A stretch of DNA of 61,121 nucleotides from an uncultured Prevotellaceae bacterium (GCA_902784565.1 CACZVE010000017.1:1-61121), one strand, 5' to 3'; numbered from the stretch's first letter, positions 24,549-34,738 are shown. Numbers and translations are program-made. Notes: generated by a model not told the origin, from the letters alone.

Positions 24549-27500
24549 ATGAAGAAACTGATAACCCTATGTCTGTTTGCCGTTAGCCTCAGTGTAACGG
24601 CTCAGACAGCTTTTATTCCTGATATGAAGTTCCGTCGTCTGGATACGCCCGATGGACTGTCGAGTTCGCAGATCAATAATATCTTCCGGGATTCTCGTGG
24701 ATATGTGTGGATCAGTACGCCCTACGGACTGAACCGCTATGACGGTTATCGTGTAAAGACGTTCTATTCGAACCAGCGTGATACCACCACGATGCGTGAC
24801 AACTATTGTGACCGTATCTATGAGGCCCACGACGGAAAACTCTGGATGAGGCAGGGCATGGGCTATTGTGTGTATGACCCGGCGACGGAGAAGTTTGAAC
24901 GTAGCGTCACCAGAGAACTCGCCAAGATGGGTCTGGAGTGTGGTGTGGAGTGGCTGTTCATCGACTCGAAGAAGCGGCTCTGGATCAAGGACTTTGAGAA
25001 TGCTATCTATTGTTACCATCCGGAACTCAAGGGCGATAAGAAGGTCGTAAAGATTAAGATCGGCTATGGGCCGAATGAATATAATCCCTCCTACGGCATC
25101 TCGTCGGTGGCTGAGATGGGCGACTGGCTATTGGTGGTTACCTTCAACGGTGAACTGGTCTGTCTGAATGGCGACAAGGGCGAAGTGGACTGGGTTGACC
25201 CGTGGATGCATAATACGGGCGGTATTGAGAATCAGGAATACCGACTTTTTGTCGACCAGAACGGAAACATATGGTGTAATGTGCTGTCGTTCATGTATGT
25301 CTATGAACAGGCTCAGAAAAAGTGGTACGGTTCACTGAAAGAATATCTGGCCCAAAAGGGTATCAATGATTTCCCAGACAATCTGCAGATGTGGAGCATA
25401 CTGGTTGACAAGAACGACTGGCTCTGGCTGGCATGCGACCATGACGGACTCGTGGTGGTTGACATGAAGAACAAGCAATGGAAACAGTTCCTGAACAACA
25501 AGCACGACGAGACATCGCTTAGCGACAATACGTTGCGTACCCTCTATCTGGACAATAGGAACACGGTATGGATCGGATCCTATAAAAATGGTGTCAACCA
25601 GTATATCCCCGGTGTTTCCAGTCTGAAGAGCATTGAACTCGGTGATATCACCACCACTTGTGAGGACAAGTACGGCAACTACTGGTTGGGAACCAACGAT
25701 GTGGGTATCCTTGTCTATAATCCCAAGACTAATGAGGTGGTGAATCACTTCACGAAGGATAACAGCGGACTGGCTAATAATATCATCGTGGGTTCTTGGC
25801 CTGCCCACGACGGAACCATCTGGTTCGGTTCGTACAACGGCGGTCTGTCGCATGCCATCCCCTCTGCCTCAGATCCCACTCAGGCCACGATTGTCAATAT
25901 TCAGGCCACGGGAAAACCCGGAGAGTTGGCAAACAACAGCGTGTGGGCCTTGAATGAAGACAAGTGGGGTCGTATGTGGTTCAGTACCCTTGGCGGCGGT
26001 CTGCAGATGTTGGATCCCAAGACAAAGAAATTCACGACGTGGGACTCGAAGAATACTGTTCTTCCCGGTGATTACCTGAACTCCCTGAGTTGGAACAAAA
26101 AAGGCTGGCTGATGGTGGGTAGTGCCTATTACTATTCGCTGGTGAACCCTGTGACGCGCAAACTCATCAATCAGGTGATTCCTGAGAATCCAGAAGTGCC
26201 TGTGACTCCAGGCTCGACAACATATGTCATTGAGGACAGTCGTGGTCTAATCTGGCACGGCTCCAATGTAGGTATTATTGTCTACGACCAGAAGACCAAG
26301 TTCCAGACACTCCTCGACATGACAGACGGTCTGTTGGGATCCAGTGTCAACTCGCTGTTAGAGGACAAGAAACATAATATCTGGGCTGTGACGGATCACG
26401 GTGTCTCGCGAATAGTTCCCCAGCAGCAGGAGAATGGCGAGTGGCAATTCTCTATCCGCAGTTACAACAGCGGCGACGGTTTGCAGAAGGCTACCTATAA
26501 CCAGCGTAGCATATGGCTGACCCGTGATGGTAAGGTGCTTATTGGCGGACAGGGCGGACTGGATATCATCGACCCTTCCCTGTTGGTGGATAAAAAGAGT
26601 GATGAGCGGCCTGTATTCAGCGGACTCCAGATCTTCGACCAGGATATAGAGGTGGGTCGTGAGTTCAAGGGACGTGTCATCCTTGATGAGGCCCTCGACG
26701 TGTGTCGTGAGATCACCTTGAAATACAATGACCAGTTTACCATCCAGTTGTCTACCAACAAGGTGGTGGTCAATAACCGTAAGCGTTTTGCCTATAAGTT
26801 GGAGGGCTTCAATGAGAACTGGGTGAGGACATCGTCGCTGAACCCGAATATCACCTTCAACTCGTTGCGTGCGGGTTCCTATACACTCTGTGTGAGAATC
26901 CTCAATGGCGACGGTACGTTAGGCGACGTGGAGAGTCAGATGGAAATCACCATTCGTCCGCCATTGTGGCGCACCCGTTGGATGATCCTGCTCTATATGC
27001 TTATCATTGCAGCCGTTGCATGGCTGTTTGTGAAGTGGTATCTGAAGAAACAGAAGGAGAAGGCCGATTTGGAACAACTCCGCAGGGAGCAGGACAAGCA
27101 TCAATGGATGAGTGAGATGCGTGCCCAGATGATGAGAGAGAATCAGCAATTCCAGAAAGTGAAGACAGAAGAGGAATCAGAGTCGGTAGAGGTGATTCAT
27201 GAGTCGGAGGCAGTCGATGATCAGGGATTCGTGAAGGCCACGATGCCGAAGTTGGAGATTCACCGTAGCGAGGACGATATTGTGGCCTTCCTGAGGGATC
27301 TCTGCGACAACTACCAGCCGTTAGAAGACAAAAAACTGAAACTCACCTTCGGCTCGCCGCAAGACTCCATTCTCATGGCATTCGATAAGGAGCAACTGCG
27401 TAAGGCTGTTGAAATATTACTGGCGAACTCCGTGAAGTTCGGTCCTTCCACCTGTAAGATCCAAGTGACGGTGCTGAAACCGTCGACGGAGCGAGTTGCC

Positions 27501-27737
27501 CTTTTGTTTGCCGACAACGGTGTTGGCATCCCCGATGAACACAAACCTCATATGTTCGAGCCTTTCTTCGGTGATGAGAATGAGAACCTCGGACTCGACA
27601 AGGTGAAACAGATTGTGGATGCCCATCATGGCACAATAAAGGCCGACGACAATCCTGGTGGCGGAACAGTGTTCACCATCTCCTTGCCAATAGAGGATTC
27701 TGATATTGAGGAGGCTGTGATTATTGAAGACAAATAA
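24549..27737 (+). CDS. Two-component-type propeller sensor lacking the phospho-accepting histidine
   Basis: A 1062-residue sensor with signal peptide, many reg_prop beta-propeller blades (DSRGYVWIST, DKWGRMWFSTLGGGLQ, DSRGLIWHGSN), a Y_Y_Y domain (about residues 690-800), one membrane helix (about 816-838) and a histidine-kinase ATPase domain (about 910-1050). It resembles hybrid two-component sensors of polysaccharide loci but stops after the ATPase domain: no receiver, no AraC DNA-binding domain. At the H-box position it reads MSEMRAQMM, with Ala859-Gln860 instead of His-Glu. The N box (ANSVKF) and G1 (ADNGVGIP) remain; G2 is weak. First gene of an operon. Confidence 0.85.
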   Translation: MKKLITLCLFAVSLSVTAQTAFIPDMKFRRLDTPDGLSSSQINNIFRDSRGYVWISTPYGLNRYDGYRVKTFYSNQRDTTTMRDNYCDRIYEAHDGKLWMRQGMGYCVYDPATEKFERSVTRELAKMGLECGVEWLFIDSKKRLWIKDFENAIYCYHPELKGDKKVVKIKIGYGPNEYNPSYGISSVAEMGDWLLVVTFNGELVCLNGDKGEVDWVDPWMHNTGGIENQEYRLFVDQNGNIWCNVLSFMYVYEQAQKKWYGSLKEYLAQKGINDFPDNLQMWSILVDKNDWLWLACDHDGLVVVDMKNKQWKQFLNNKHDETSLSDNTLRTLYLDNRNTVWIGSYKNGVNQYIPGVSSLKSIELGDITTTCEDKYGNYWLGTNDVGILVYNPKTNEVVNHFTKDNSGLANNIIVGSWPAHDGTIWFGSYNGGLSHAIPSASDPTQATIVNIQATGKPGELANNSVWALNEDKWGRMWFSTLGGGLQMLDPKTKKFTTWDSKNTVLPGDYLNSLSWNKKGWLMVGSAYYYSLVNPVTRKLINQVIPENPEVPVTPGSTTYVIEDSRGLIWHGSNVGIIVYDQKTKFQTLLDMTDGLLGSSVNSLLEDKKHNIWAVTDHGVSRIVPQQQENGEWQFSIRSYNSGDGLQKATYNQRSIWLTRDGKVLIGGQGGLDIIDPSLLVDKKSDERPVFSGLQIFDQDIEVGREFKGRVILDEALDVCREITLKYNDQFTIQLSTNKVVVNNRKRFAYKLEGFNENWVRTSSLNPNITFNSLRAGSYTLCVRILNGDGTLGDVESQMEITIRPPLWRTRWMILLYMLIIAAVAWLFVKWYLKKQKEKADLEQLRREQDKHQWMSEMRAQMMRENQQFQKVKTEEESESVEVIHESEAVDDQGFVKATMPKLEIHRSEDDIVAFLRDLCDNYQPLEDKKLKLTFGSPQDSILMAFDKEQLRKAVEILLANSVKFGPSTCKIQVTVLKPSTERVALLFADNGVGIPDEHKPHMFEPFFGDENENLGLDKVKQIVDAHHGTIKADDNPGGGTVFTISLPIEDSDIEEAVIIEDK

Positions 27738-27760
27738 GATTGACTAAAACATAAGAAAAA

Positions 27761-30745
27761 ATGAAAAAACTACTATGTATGGTGTCTGCCTTATTGCTGA
27801 CGGGAATCTCTTTCGCAGCAGAGGTGCAGACCAATGGGAATACGGTGACCATCCGTCCTGACGAAGGTCAGGCCAAAGTAATCCGTCTGGAAGTGATGAA
27901 CGACAATATCATCCGTGTTAGGGCCACCTCGAAGGAGGCACTACTGGAAAAGCCAACCTCACTGATGATCGTGCCGCAGAAGGCACCTGAGAAAGGAGCA
28001 TATTCGATTAACGAGGACGCCGTCTCGGTGGTTGTGAAGGCCAAGAATATCAGTGCTGTGGTCATGAAGCAGACGGGCATGGTGACATTCTTTGACGCAG
28101 CAGGCAAACAACTGTTGAAGGAAGCCAAGGACGGTAAGCAGTTCTGGGACTTCACGGTGCCAGAGCGTGAGTTGGGTATGAAGACCGGTTTCACCGTACC
28201 AGAGGAAGCCAAACATGGTCTGACGTGGCAGATGAAGTTCGACTCGCCTGACGATGAGGCTTTCTACGGACTGGGACAGCACCAGAGCGAGGAGTTTAAT
28301 ATGAAAGGCAAGAACGAGGATCTGTTCCAGTATAATACGAAGGTAAGTATCCCCTTTGTGCTTTCGAATAAGAACTATGGTATCCTTTGGGACTCTTACA
28401 GTTATTGCCGTTTTGGTAATCCGAATGACTATCTGCAGTTGAACCGTGCCTTCCGCCTCTACGACAAGCAGGGTAATATGGGACATCTCACTGGTACATA
28501 CATCGATCGCATGGGTAAGAAATTGGTGCGTGATGAAGATTCCATCTATTATGAATACGGAACGCCTGAGAAATCAGAGATAGCCAACCGTACGGACAAT
28601 GGTGGCATCAAGAACTTCCCCAAGGGTTTCCAGTTGGCAGGTGCCAATGTGATTTATGAGGGTTTCATCGAGCCTCTCACCTCTGAACTATACCAGTTTA
28701 TTCTCTATTATTCAGGTTATATCAAGGTCTATATCGATGGCAAGGAAGTGGTGCCGGAGCGTTGGCGTACATCCTGGAATCCCAACGCCTATAAATTTGA
28801 GGTGACGATGGAGAAAAAGAAGCGCGTCCAACTGCGCATCGAGTGGCAGCCGGATGGTGGCGAGGCCTATTGTGGTCTGCGCGTGGCAGAACCTCGGAGT
28901 GCTGAGGAGCGTGGCAAACTCTCCGTGTGGAGTGAAATGGCCAAGGATATGGACTATTACTTCATTGCTGGTGAGAATCTGGATCAGGTGATATCTGGCT
29001 ATCGTACACTGACAGGAAAGGCCAGTCTCTATCCCAAATGGGTGTTGGGTTTCTGGCAGAGCAGAGAGCGCTATAAGACACAAGAGGAGGTTGAGGGCAC
29101 CCTCACGGAGTTCCGTAAACGACATATCCCTATCGACAATATCGTACAGGACTGGAATTACTGGCCTGAAGACCAGTGGGGCAGTCATGAGTTCGAGGCT
29201 TCACGCTATCCCAATCCCCAGCAGATGCTCGACAATGTGCATCAGATGCATGGACGTTTTATGATCTCGGTATGGCCTAAGTTCTATTGTAATACGGACA
29301 ATTACAAGGAACTCGATGCAAAGGGTTGGATGTATGTCCAGTCGCCTACGGATGATATCCACGACTGGGTGGGTCCTGGTTACACAAATGGCTTCTATGA
29401 TGCCTATGATTCTGACGCTCGTAAGATGTTCTGGCGTCAGATGGATGAGAAACTGTATACTGGGTTATCCGGAAAACCCGGAAAATCCGGTTCTCAGAGT
29501 TATGTCGATGCCTGGTGGATGGATGCCTCCGAACCGAATGTGCGCGATTGTACGCCGATGTGGTATCGCAAGGCTCTCTGTGGTCCTACGGCCCTTGGTA
29601 CTTCTACCGAATATTTCAATGCTTACTCCACAGTAAATGCCGATGCTATTTACAATGGTCAACGTTCTGTCTGGAAAGGAAAGGCGAACGAGCCGCGTGT
29701 GTTCCTCTTGACCCGAAGCGGATTTGCTGGAGAACAGCGATACTCTACTGCTACCTGGAGTGGTGACATTGGTACCCGTTGGGAGGATATGCGTGCCCAG
29801 ATGACGGCTGGACTGAACTATTCTATCTCCGGACTTCCCTTCTGGGGCATGGATCAGGGTGGCTTCTGCGTGGAGAACCGTTATGTGGTTGCACAGAATA
29901 TCTTTGACCACAGTGGTGTGGAGAACGAAGACCTGAAGGAGTGGCGCGAGTTACAGACCCGTTGGAACCAGTTTGGTACGTTTATTCCGCTGTTCCGTTC
30001 GCATGGTCAGTGGCCATTACGTGAGATATGGAACATTGCGCCCGATGAGCACCCTGCTTACAAGTCGTTTGTCTATTACGACAAACTGCGTTATCGTCTG
30101 ATGCCTTACCTCTATTCGATGGCAGGTTGGGCGCATTTCAAGGATTACACTCTGATGCGTCCGTTAGTGATGGACTTCAATGGTGACAAAGAGGTCGAAG
30201 ACATTGGTAATCAGTGGATGTTCGGTCCTGCGCTGATGGCATGTCCTGTAGGTTATTATAAGTCTCGTAATCGTTCTGTCTATTTCCCAGAGCAGTGCGG
30301 CTGGTATAACCTCTATACCAACGAGTATATCCAGGGTGGTCAGCGCCTTGTGGTGGATGCGCCTTACGAGCAAATCCCCGTCTTCGTCCGTGAGGGCGCC
30401 ATCATCCCCTTCGGCCCGGAGATGGAGTGGAGCGACGAGAAACCAGCGGAACTCATCCACCTTTACATCTATGCAGGTCGGAATGGCACCTTCCAACTCT
30501 ATGAGGATGAAGGTACCAACTACAACTACGAGAAAGGCAAATATGCCACCATCGACATCACCTATGATGATGCCTCAAAGACCCTATCCTTTGGAGCCCG
30601 TCAAGGTCAGTTCCCTGGTATGTTGAAGAATCGTCGTTTCAATGTGGTGTTGATCACGAAAGACAACCCAAGACCTCTGAACCTTGATGATCCAAAGGGT
30701 GTGACGGTGGACTACAACGGCAAGGCCATCACCTGTAACTTGTAA
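27761..30745 (+). CDS. GH31 alpha-xylosidase with inserted PA14 domain
   Basis: A 994-residue exported enzyme (signal peptide ends SFAAE, about residues 18-22). The GH31 N-terminal domain is split by a PA14 domain (about 270-390, YEGFIEPLTSELYQFILYYS region). The catalytic barrel holds the nucleophile in AWWMDASEPN (about residue 587) and the acid/base in ATWSGDIGTRW. A PA14-interrupted GH31 of this length is characteristic of alpha-xylosidases acting on xyloglucan oligosaccharides. Residues 569-577 come from three 9-bp repeats placed just before the nucleophile. It sits in an operon with GH2 and opposite a xylose symporter. Confidence 0.9.
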   Translation: MKKLLCMVSALLLTGISFAAEVQTNGNTVTIRPDEGQAKVIRLEVMNDNIIRVRATSKEALLEKPTSLMIVPQKAPEKGAYSINEDAVSVVVKAKNISAVVMKQTGMVTFFDAAGKQLLKEAKDGKQFWDFTVPERELGMKTGFTVPEEAKHGLTWQMKFDSPDDEAFYGLGQHQSEEFNMKGKNEDLFQYNTKVSIPFVLSNKNYGILWDSYSYCRFGNPNDYLQLNRAFRLYDKQGNMGHLTGTYIDRMGKKLVRDEDSIYYEYGTPEKSEIANRTDNGGIKNFPKGFQLAGANVIYEGFIEPLTSELYQFILYYSGYIKVYIDGKEVVPERWRTSWNPNAYKFEVTMEKKKRVQLRIEWQPDGGEAYCGLRVAEPRSAEERGKLSVWSEMAKDMDYYFIAGENLDQVISGYRTLTGKASLYPKWVLGFWQSRERYKTQEEVEGTLTEFRKRHIPIDNIVQDWNYWPEDQWGSHEFEASRYPNPQQMLDNVHQMHGRFMISVWPKFYCNTDNYKELDAKGWMYVQSPTDDIHDWVGPGYTNGFYDAYDSDARKMFWRQMDEKLYTGLSGKPGKSGSQSYVDAWWMDASEPNVRDCTPMWYRKALCGPTALGTSTEYFNAYSTVNADAIYNGQRSVWKGKANEPRVFLLTRSGFAGEQRYSTATWSGDIGTRWEDMRAQMTAGLNYSISGLPFWGMDQGGFCVENRYVVAQNIFDHSGVENEDLKEWRELQTRWNQFGTFIPLFRSHGQWPLREIWNIAPDEHPAYKSFVYYDKLRYRLMPYLYSMAGWAHFKDYTLMRPLVMDFNGDKEVEDIGNQWMFGPALMACPVGYYKSRNRSVYFPEQCGWYNLYTNEYIQGGQRLVVDAPYEQIPVFVREGAIIPFGPEMEWSDEKPAELIHLYIYAGRNGTFQLYEDEGTNYNYEKGKYATIDITYDDASKTLSFGARQGQFPGMLKNRRFNVVLITKDNPRPLNLDDPKGVTVDYNGKAITCNL
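29465..29491 (+). repeat. Three 9-bp repeats inside the GH31 gene
   Basis: TTATCCGGA, AAACCCGGA and AAATCCGGT, in frame, encode LSG-KPG-KSG just ahead of the catalytic DAWWMDASEP segment. It looks like a small low-complexity insertion in a loop. Confidence 0.8.
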
Positions 30746-30766
30746 ACAATTAAAACGAAATAAGAA

Positions 30767-32263
30767 ATGAAAAAGGTATTAATTTTACTTTTGAGTGTGC
30801 TCTTCTGCTATGGTCATGTTGCAGCCCAAGAGAAGAGCGATTTGCAGAAACGTGCAGAAGCCGTAGACCCAGGTAAGAACATCGCCTCGGCCCGTTCATT
30901 GTATATCCATGCGTTCAACGACTATTACAACAAAGGACAGATCCATCAGGGTGTGGAGTGTGCCGTCAAGGCAGCGACTCTCTATTACAAGGAGAATTTC
31001 TGGAAGGAAGCCTTCGACTTGTTGCGTCGTGCTGATGAAACCATCAATGCTGGAAAACAGTCGGCTGCAGAGAAAGCCGCATCCCACTACTTGGTTACCA
31101 AGGAACGTGTACAGATGTATATCAAACTGCGGAAGAGTGAAAGTGCCAAGGATCAACTCAATACGTTGGAGGCGCTGGCCAATCAGTCCAACGATGAGAA
31201 TGTGAAGAACGACTTGCTCTACACTAAGGCCATCTATTATTACACGTTCGGAATGAATGCCCAGGGTAATGCCGTCTTCAAGGAGATGGCTGACAAACTG
31301 ACGGCTTCGAAGAACTACGACAAGGTGGATGAGGTATATCAGACTCTGATTGCCAATGGTCGGAAGAGTAACAATGCCAATATGGTGGCGCAGTCGTACA
31401 GCAACTATATCGCCTGGAAGGATTCTACGGATGCCCTGAAACATGCCGATGAGATTGGTGCGCTGAAGAAACAGATTGCCGACAATGAGGCTGCCATCTC
31501 CGAGAAAGACAGTTCGTTGACGACCCGTCAGGTGATCATCATCGGACTCTGTATCCTCGCTGCTGCACTGGCTGCTGCCTTGGTCATCGGTGGTATCATC
31601 TTGTTGCGCTTCATCTTACTGACCCGTAAGCAGAAGAAGGTCATCAAACTAGCCAACGACAGCAATGCTCTCAAGGCTAAGTTCATCAGTAATATCTCCG
31701 CTCAACTTGAGCCAACACTCCAGAAACTCGACAACCGTGTTCCGGAGGTGCAGGCTCTGTTGGATTTCTCCAGTCATGTGCAGACACTGTCAGAGTTGGA
31801 GAATGCCACCTTCGATCCTGCCGAATTGGAAGAGACACCGATCCACCCGTTCTGCGAAGGACTGATGGAACAGATCCGTGACAAGGTGAAGGACAATGTC
31901 ACCCTGACGGTGAATGCCCAGAAGATGAGTGCGATGATTCATAAGGAATATGTCACGCACATCCTTTCCCACTTGTTGGAGAATGCAGCAGAATACACAC
32001 CAGAGGGCGGCACCATCTGTCTGGAATTCAAGAAACGTGGGCCACATACCCATCAGTTCCTAGTGTCCGACACAGGTGCCGGCATCCCGGAGGAGAAGCG
32101 CGAGGATGTCTTTAAGCCCTTCCTTGAGATCCATGACCTCACGACAGGCGACGGACTTGGACTGCCTATCTGTAAACAGATGGCCTTGAAGATGAACGGT
32201 GATCTTGACATTGATCCTCAGTTCACCAGAGGTACCCGTTTCGTACTGGACTTACATGTGTGA
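30767..32263 (+). CDS. TPR sensor with histidine-kinase ATPase but no phospho-accepting histidine
   Basis: A 498-residue protein: signal peptide, a helical TPR-like periplasmic domain (about 24-250), one membrane helix (about 256-286) and a kinase core. The H-box region reads FISNISAQLEPTLQKL, where Ala312-Gln313 replace the usual His-Glu. The ATP-binding domain is intact: N box LLENAAEYTPEGG (Asn406), G1 SDTGAGIP (about 434-441) and G2 GDGLGLPICK (about 461-470). It lies 21 bases after the GH31 gene and 3 bases before GH2. It may bind ATP and regulate a partner kinase but should not autophosphorylate by the usual route. Confidence 0.87.
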   Translation: MKKVLILLLSVLFCYGHVAAQEKSDLQKRAEAVDPGKNIASARSLYIHAFNDYYNKGQIHQGVECAVKAATLYYKENFWKEAFDLLRRADETINAGKQSAAEKAASHYLVTKERVQMYIKLRKSESAKDQLNTLEALANQSNDENVKNDLLYTKAIYYYTFGMNAQGNAVFKEMADKLTASKNYDKVDEVYQTLIANGRKSNNANMVAQSYSNYIAWKDSTDALKHADEIGALKKQIADNEAAISEKDSSLTTRQVIIIGLCILAAALAAALVIGGIILLRFILLTRKQKKVIKLANDSNALKAKFISNISAQLEPTLQKLDNRVPEVQALLDFSSHVQTLSELENATFDPAELEETPIHPFCEGLMEQIRDKVKDNVTLTVNAQKMSAMIHKEYVTHILSHLLENAAEYTPEGGTICLEFKKRGPHTHQFLVSDTGAGIPEEKREDVFKPFLEIHDLTTGDGLGLPICKQMALKMNGDLDIDPQFTRGTRFVLDLHV

Positions 32264-32266
32264 TGT

Positions 32267-34705
32267 ATGGGAAAGAGGTTGATTCTTTTTGTCGCAGCAG
32301 CCCTGGCTGTATTGACGGCACAGGCAAGAGAAAGACAGTGCTTTGATAAGGACTGGCGTTTTAACTTAGGCGACTCGGCCATTATGTCGAAGACGGATTT
32401 CGACGACAGCAACTGGCGCTGTCTCGACGTGCCACACGATTGGGCCATAGAGGGCGACTTCTATGTGGGTAATCCCAGTGGGGCAGGTGGTGGCGCCTTG
32501 CCTGGTGGCATCGGTTGGTATAGGAAATATTTCTCTTTACCAGCAGGTAATGAGAAATATTACCTTGAGTTCGATGGCGTGTATATGAATTCCACCGTCT
32601 ATGTGAACGGACAGAAGGTGGGCTATCGGCCCTACGGTTATTCGAGTTTTGAGTACGACATCACACCGTATGTCCGCGAGGGCGAGAATGTGGTGGCAGT
32701 GCGTGTGGACAACTCCGACCAGCCCAACTCCCGTTGGTATAGTGGCTGTGGCATCTACCGTCATGTGTGGCTCACCAAGACTAATCCCGTGCACGTGGCT
32801 CATTGGGGCGTTCATGCAAATAGCAGTGTGGTAAAGGGTAAGGGTCGCCTCGACATCGAGGTGACACTCGAAGGTCAGGGTATGGTAGAAAACACCTTGT
32901 TCGACCCACAGGGAAAGGTCGTCGGCAAGTCAAAGGGATTGAAATCTGCCATTACCATCGCCAAACCGATGCTCTGGTCGTGTGAGACCCCTAATATATA
33001 TAAGGTACGCACGGATATTAAGGTGGGCGGCAAGGTGGTGGATACCTATGAGACCACCACAGGCTTCCGTTCGTTTAAGTTTGATGCCAAGACGGGCTTC
33101 TGGCTCAATGGGAAGAACTTCAAACTCAATGGTGTTTGTGAGCACCATGACTTCGGTTGCTTGGGTGCGGCTCTCAATGAGGATGCTTTGCACCGCAAAC
33201 TCCTAAAACTAAAGCAGATGGGTGTAAACTCCATCCGTTCGTCGCACAATCCCCCTGCACCGGAACTATTGAACATGTGCGACACGATGGGACTGATTGT
33301 CATGGATGAGAGTTTCGACATGTGGCGCAAGAAAAAGACGCAGAACGACTATGCCCGTTTCTTTGAGGAATGGCACGAGCGCGACCTTACCGATCTGGTG
33401 GTGCGTGACCGTAACCATCCCTGTATTCTGATGTGGAGCATCGGCAACGAGGTTCTCGAACAGTGGTCTGGCGCTGGTGCCGATGAACTGACGTTGGAAC
33501 AGGCCAACCTGCTTCTGAACGCCGCCCATGATGCCTCGACGTTGGCTAAAGATGGCGAACTCAGCCCGAACTCTATCCTGACGAGACACTTGGCAGATAT
33601 TATCAAACGTAATGACGGCTCTGGTCGTCCGATATTGGCGGGCTGCAATGAGCCTTCACCCAACAACCATCTCTTCAAGAGTGGTGCCATCGACATCATC
33701 GGCTTCAATTATCACCATCAGTGGGTAAAGGATGTACCGAAGAACTTCCCTGACAAGCCTTTTATTTTTAGTGAGAGTGTGTCGGCCCTGCAGACGAGAG
33801 GCTATTACAAGATGCCTTCCGACGAGGTGACTTGGGCTCCTGAGGAGTGGTATCTGCCGTATACTGATCCCTCGTATATGTGTTCTTCTTATGACAATAT
33901 GCATGCTTCCTGGAGTTCGACGCACGAGGAGACATGGGATGTCGTGAAGCACACACCCTATGTCGGAGGACAGTATATCTGGACGGGTTGGGACTATATA
34001 GGTGAGCCCACGCCCTACGGTTTCCCTGCACGTAGTTCGTATTTTGGTATCATCGACCTGGCGGGCTTCCCGAAGGATGCCTACTATATGTATCAGAGCG
34101 AGTGGACCGACAAACCCGTGTTGCACCTCTTCCCCCACTGGAACTGGGTACCGGGTCAAGAAATCGATATGTGGTGCTACTACAACAATGCCGATGAGGT
34201 GGAACTCTTCATTAATGGCAAGAGTCAAGGTGTGCGTCGCAAGACTGCAGAGAATCCTGAAGGTCGTTACAACATGCACCAGACGAAGGCAAAGTTAAAT
34301 TCGGAATATCATGTGGGTTGGCGCGTCATTTTTGACCCAGGTGAGGTGAAGGTCGTGGCACGTAAGGACGGTAAGGAGGTTGGCTCTCAGACCATCAAGA
34401 CGGCAAGTGCTCCAGAACGTATCCGTATGACGAAAGACTATGTGGGTCAAAACACCACCTTCGTAAATGTCGAGGTGGTGGATAAGGATGGCAACCTCTG
34501 TCCGTGGGCGGAGGATCAGATATATTTCGACTATGAGGGCGACGGCAGACTGCTTGGAACGGATAATGGTTGTCAGACCTCGATGGAGAACTTCAAATCC
34601 CCGCAGCGCAAGGCTTTCTTCGGAAAATGTATGGTTGTTGTTTCCGGTAATGGTTCCATCACCGCCAGATCAGCGACGCTTCGCCCCGCTGTGATTCAAT
34701 TCTAA
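32267..34705 (+). CDS. Glycoside hydrolase family 2, beta-galactosidase type
   Basis: An 812-residue exported enzyme with a signal peptide (RLILFVAAALAVLTAQA). The N-terminal sugar-binding sandwich (about 23-190) includes DVPHDWAIEGDF; an Ig-like domain precedes the TIM barrel. The barrel shows RSSHNPPAPELL, the acid/base in MWSIGNEVLEQW and the nucleophile in FIFSESVSALQ. C-terminal sandwich domains follow. The set matches GH2 beta-galactosidases; with an alpha-xylosidase in the same operon, removal of galactose from xyloglucan-type side chains is plausible. Last gene of the operon, ending at a strong terminator. Confidence 0.9.
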   Translation: MGKRLILFVAAALAVLTAQARERQCFDKDWRFNLGDSAIMSKTDFDDSNWRCLDVPHDWAIEGDFYVGNPSGAGGGALPGGIGWYRKYFSLPAGNEKYYLEFDGVYMNSTVYVNGQKVGYRPYGYSSFEYDITPYVREGENVVAVRVDNSDQPNSRWYSGCGIYRHVWLTKTNPVHVAHWGVHANSSVVKGKGRLDIEVTLEGQGMVENTLFDPQGKVVGKSKGLKSAITIAKPMLWSCETPNIYKVRTDIKVGGKVVDTYETTTGFRSFKFDAKTGFWLNGKNFKLNGVCEHHDFGCLGAALNEDALHRKLLKLKQMGVNSIRSSHNPPAPELLNMCDTMGLIVMDESFDMWRKKKTQNDYARFFEEWHERDLTDLVVRDRNHPCILMWSIGNEVLEQWSGAGADELTLEQANLLLNAAHDASTLAKDGELSPNSILTRHLADIIKRNDGSGRPILAGCNEPSPNNHLFKSGAIDIIGFNYHHQWVKDVPKNFPDKPFIFSESVSALQTRGYYKMPSDEVTWAPEEWYLPYTDPSYMCSSYDNMHASWSSTHEETWDVVKHTPYVGGQYIWTGWDYIGEPTPYGFPARSSYFGIIDLAGFPKDAYYMYQSEWTDKPVLHLFPHWNWVPGQEIDMWCYYNNADEVELFINGKSQGVRRKTAENPEGRYNMHQTKAKLNSEYHVGWRVIFDPGEVKVVARKDGKEVGSQTIKTASAPERIRMTKDYVGQNTTFVNVEVVDKDGNLCPWAEDQIYFDYEGDGRLLGTDNGCQTSMENFKSPQRKAFFGKCMVVVSGNGSITARSATLRPAVIQF

Positions 34706-34710
34706 ACTTA

Positions 34711-34738
34711 AAAGCCACCTTGCAAGGTGGCTTTTTTT
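34711..34738. terminator. Bidirectional terminator after the GH2 gene
   Basis: A 24-bp perfect palindrome AAAGCCACCTTG/CAAGGTGGCTTT followed by a T-run on the plus strand. It overlaps the stop codon of the convergent MBL gene, so it can serve both transcripts. Confidence 0.9.

Noticed and set aside
24549-34705. Complete polysaccharide utilisation locus with susC/susD
   Set aside because: No TonB-dependent receptor or SusD-like lipoprotein gene is present in the operon or next to it.
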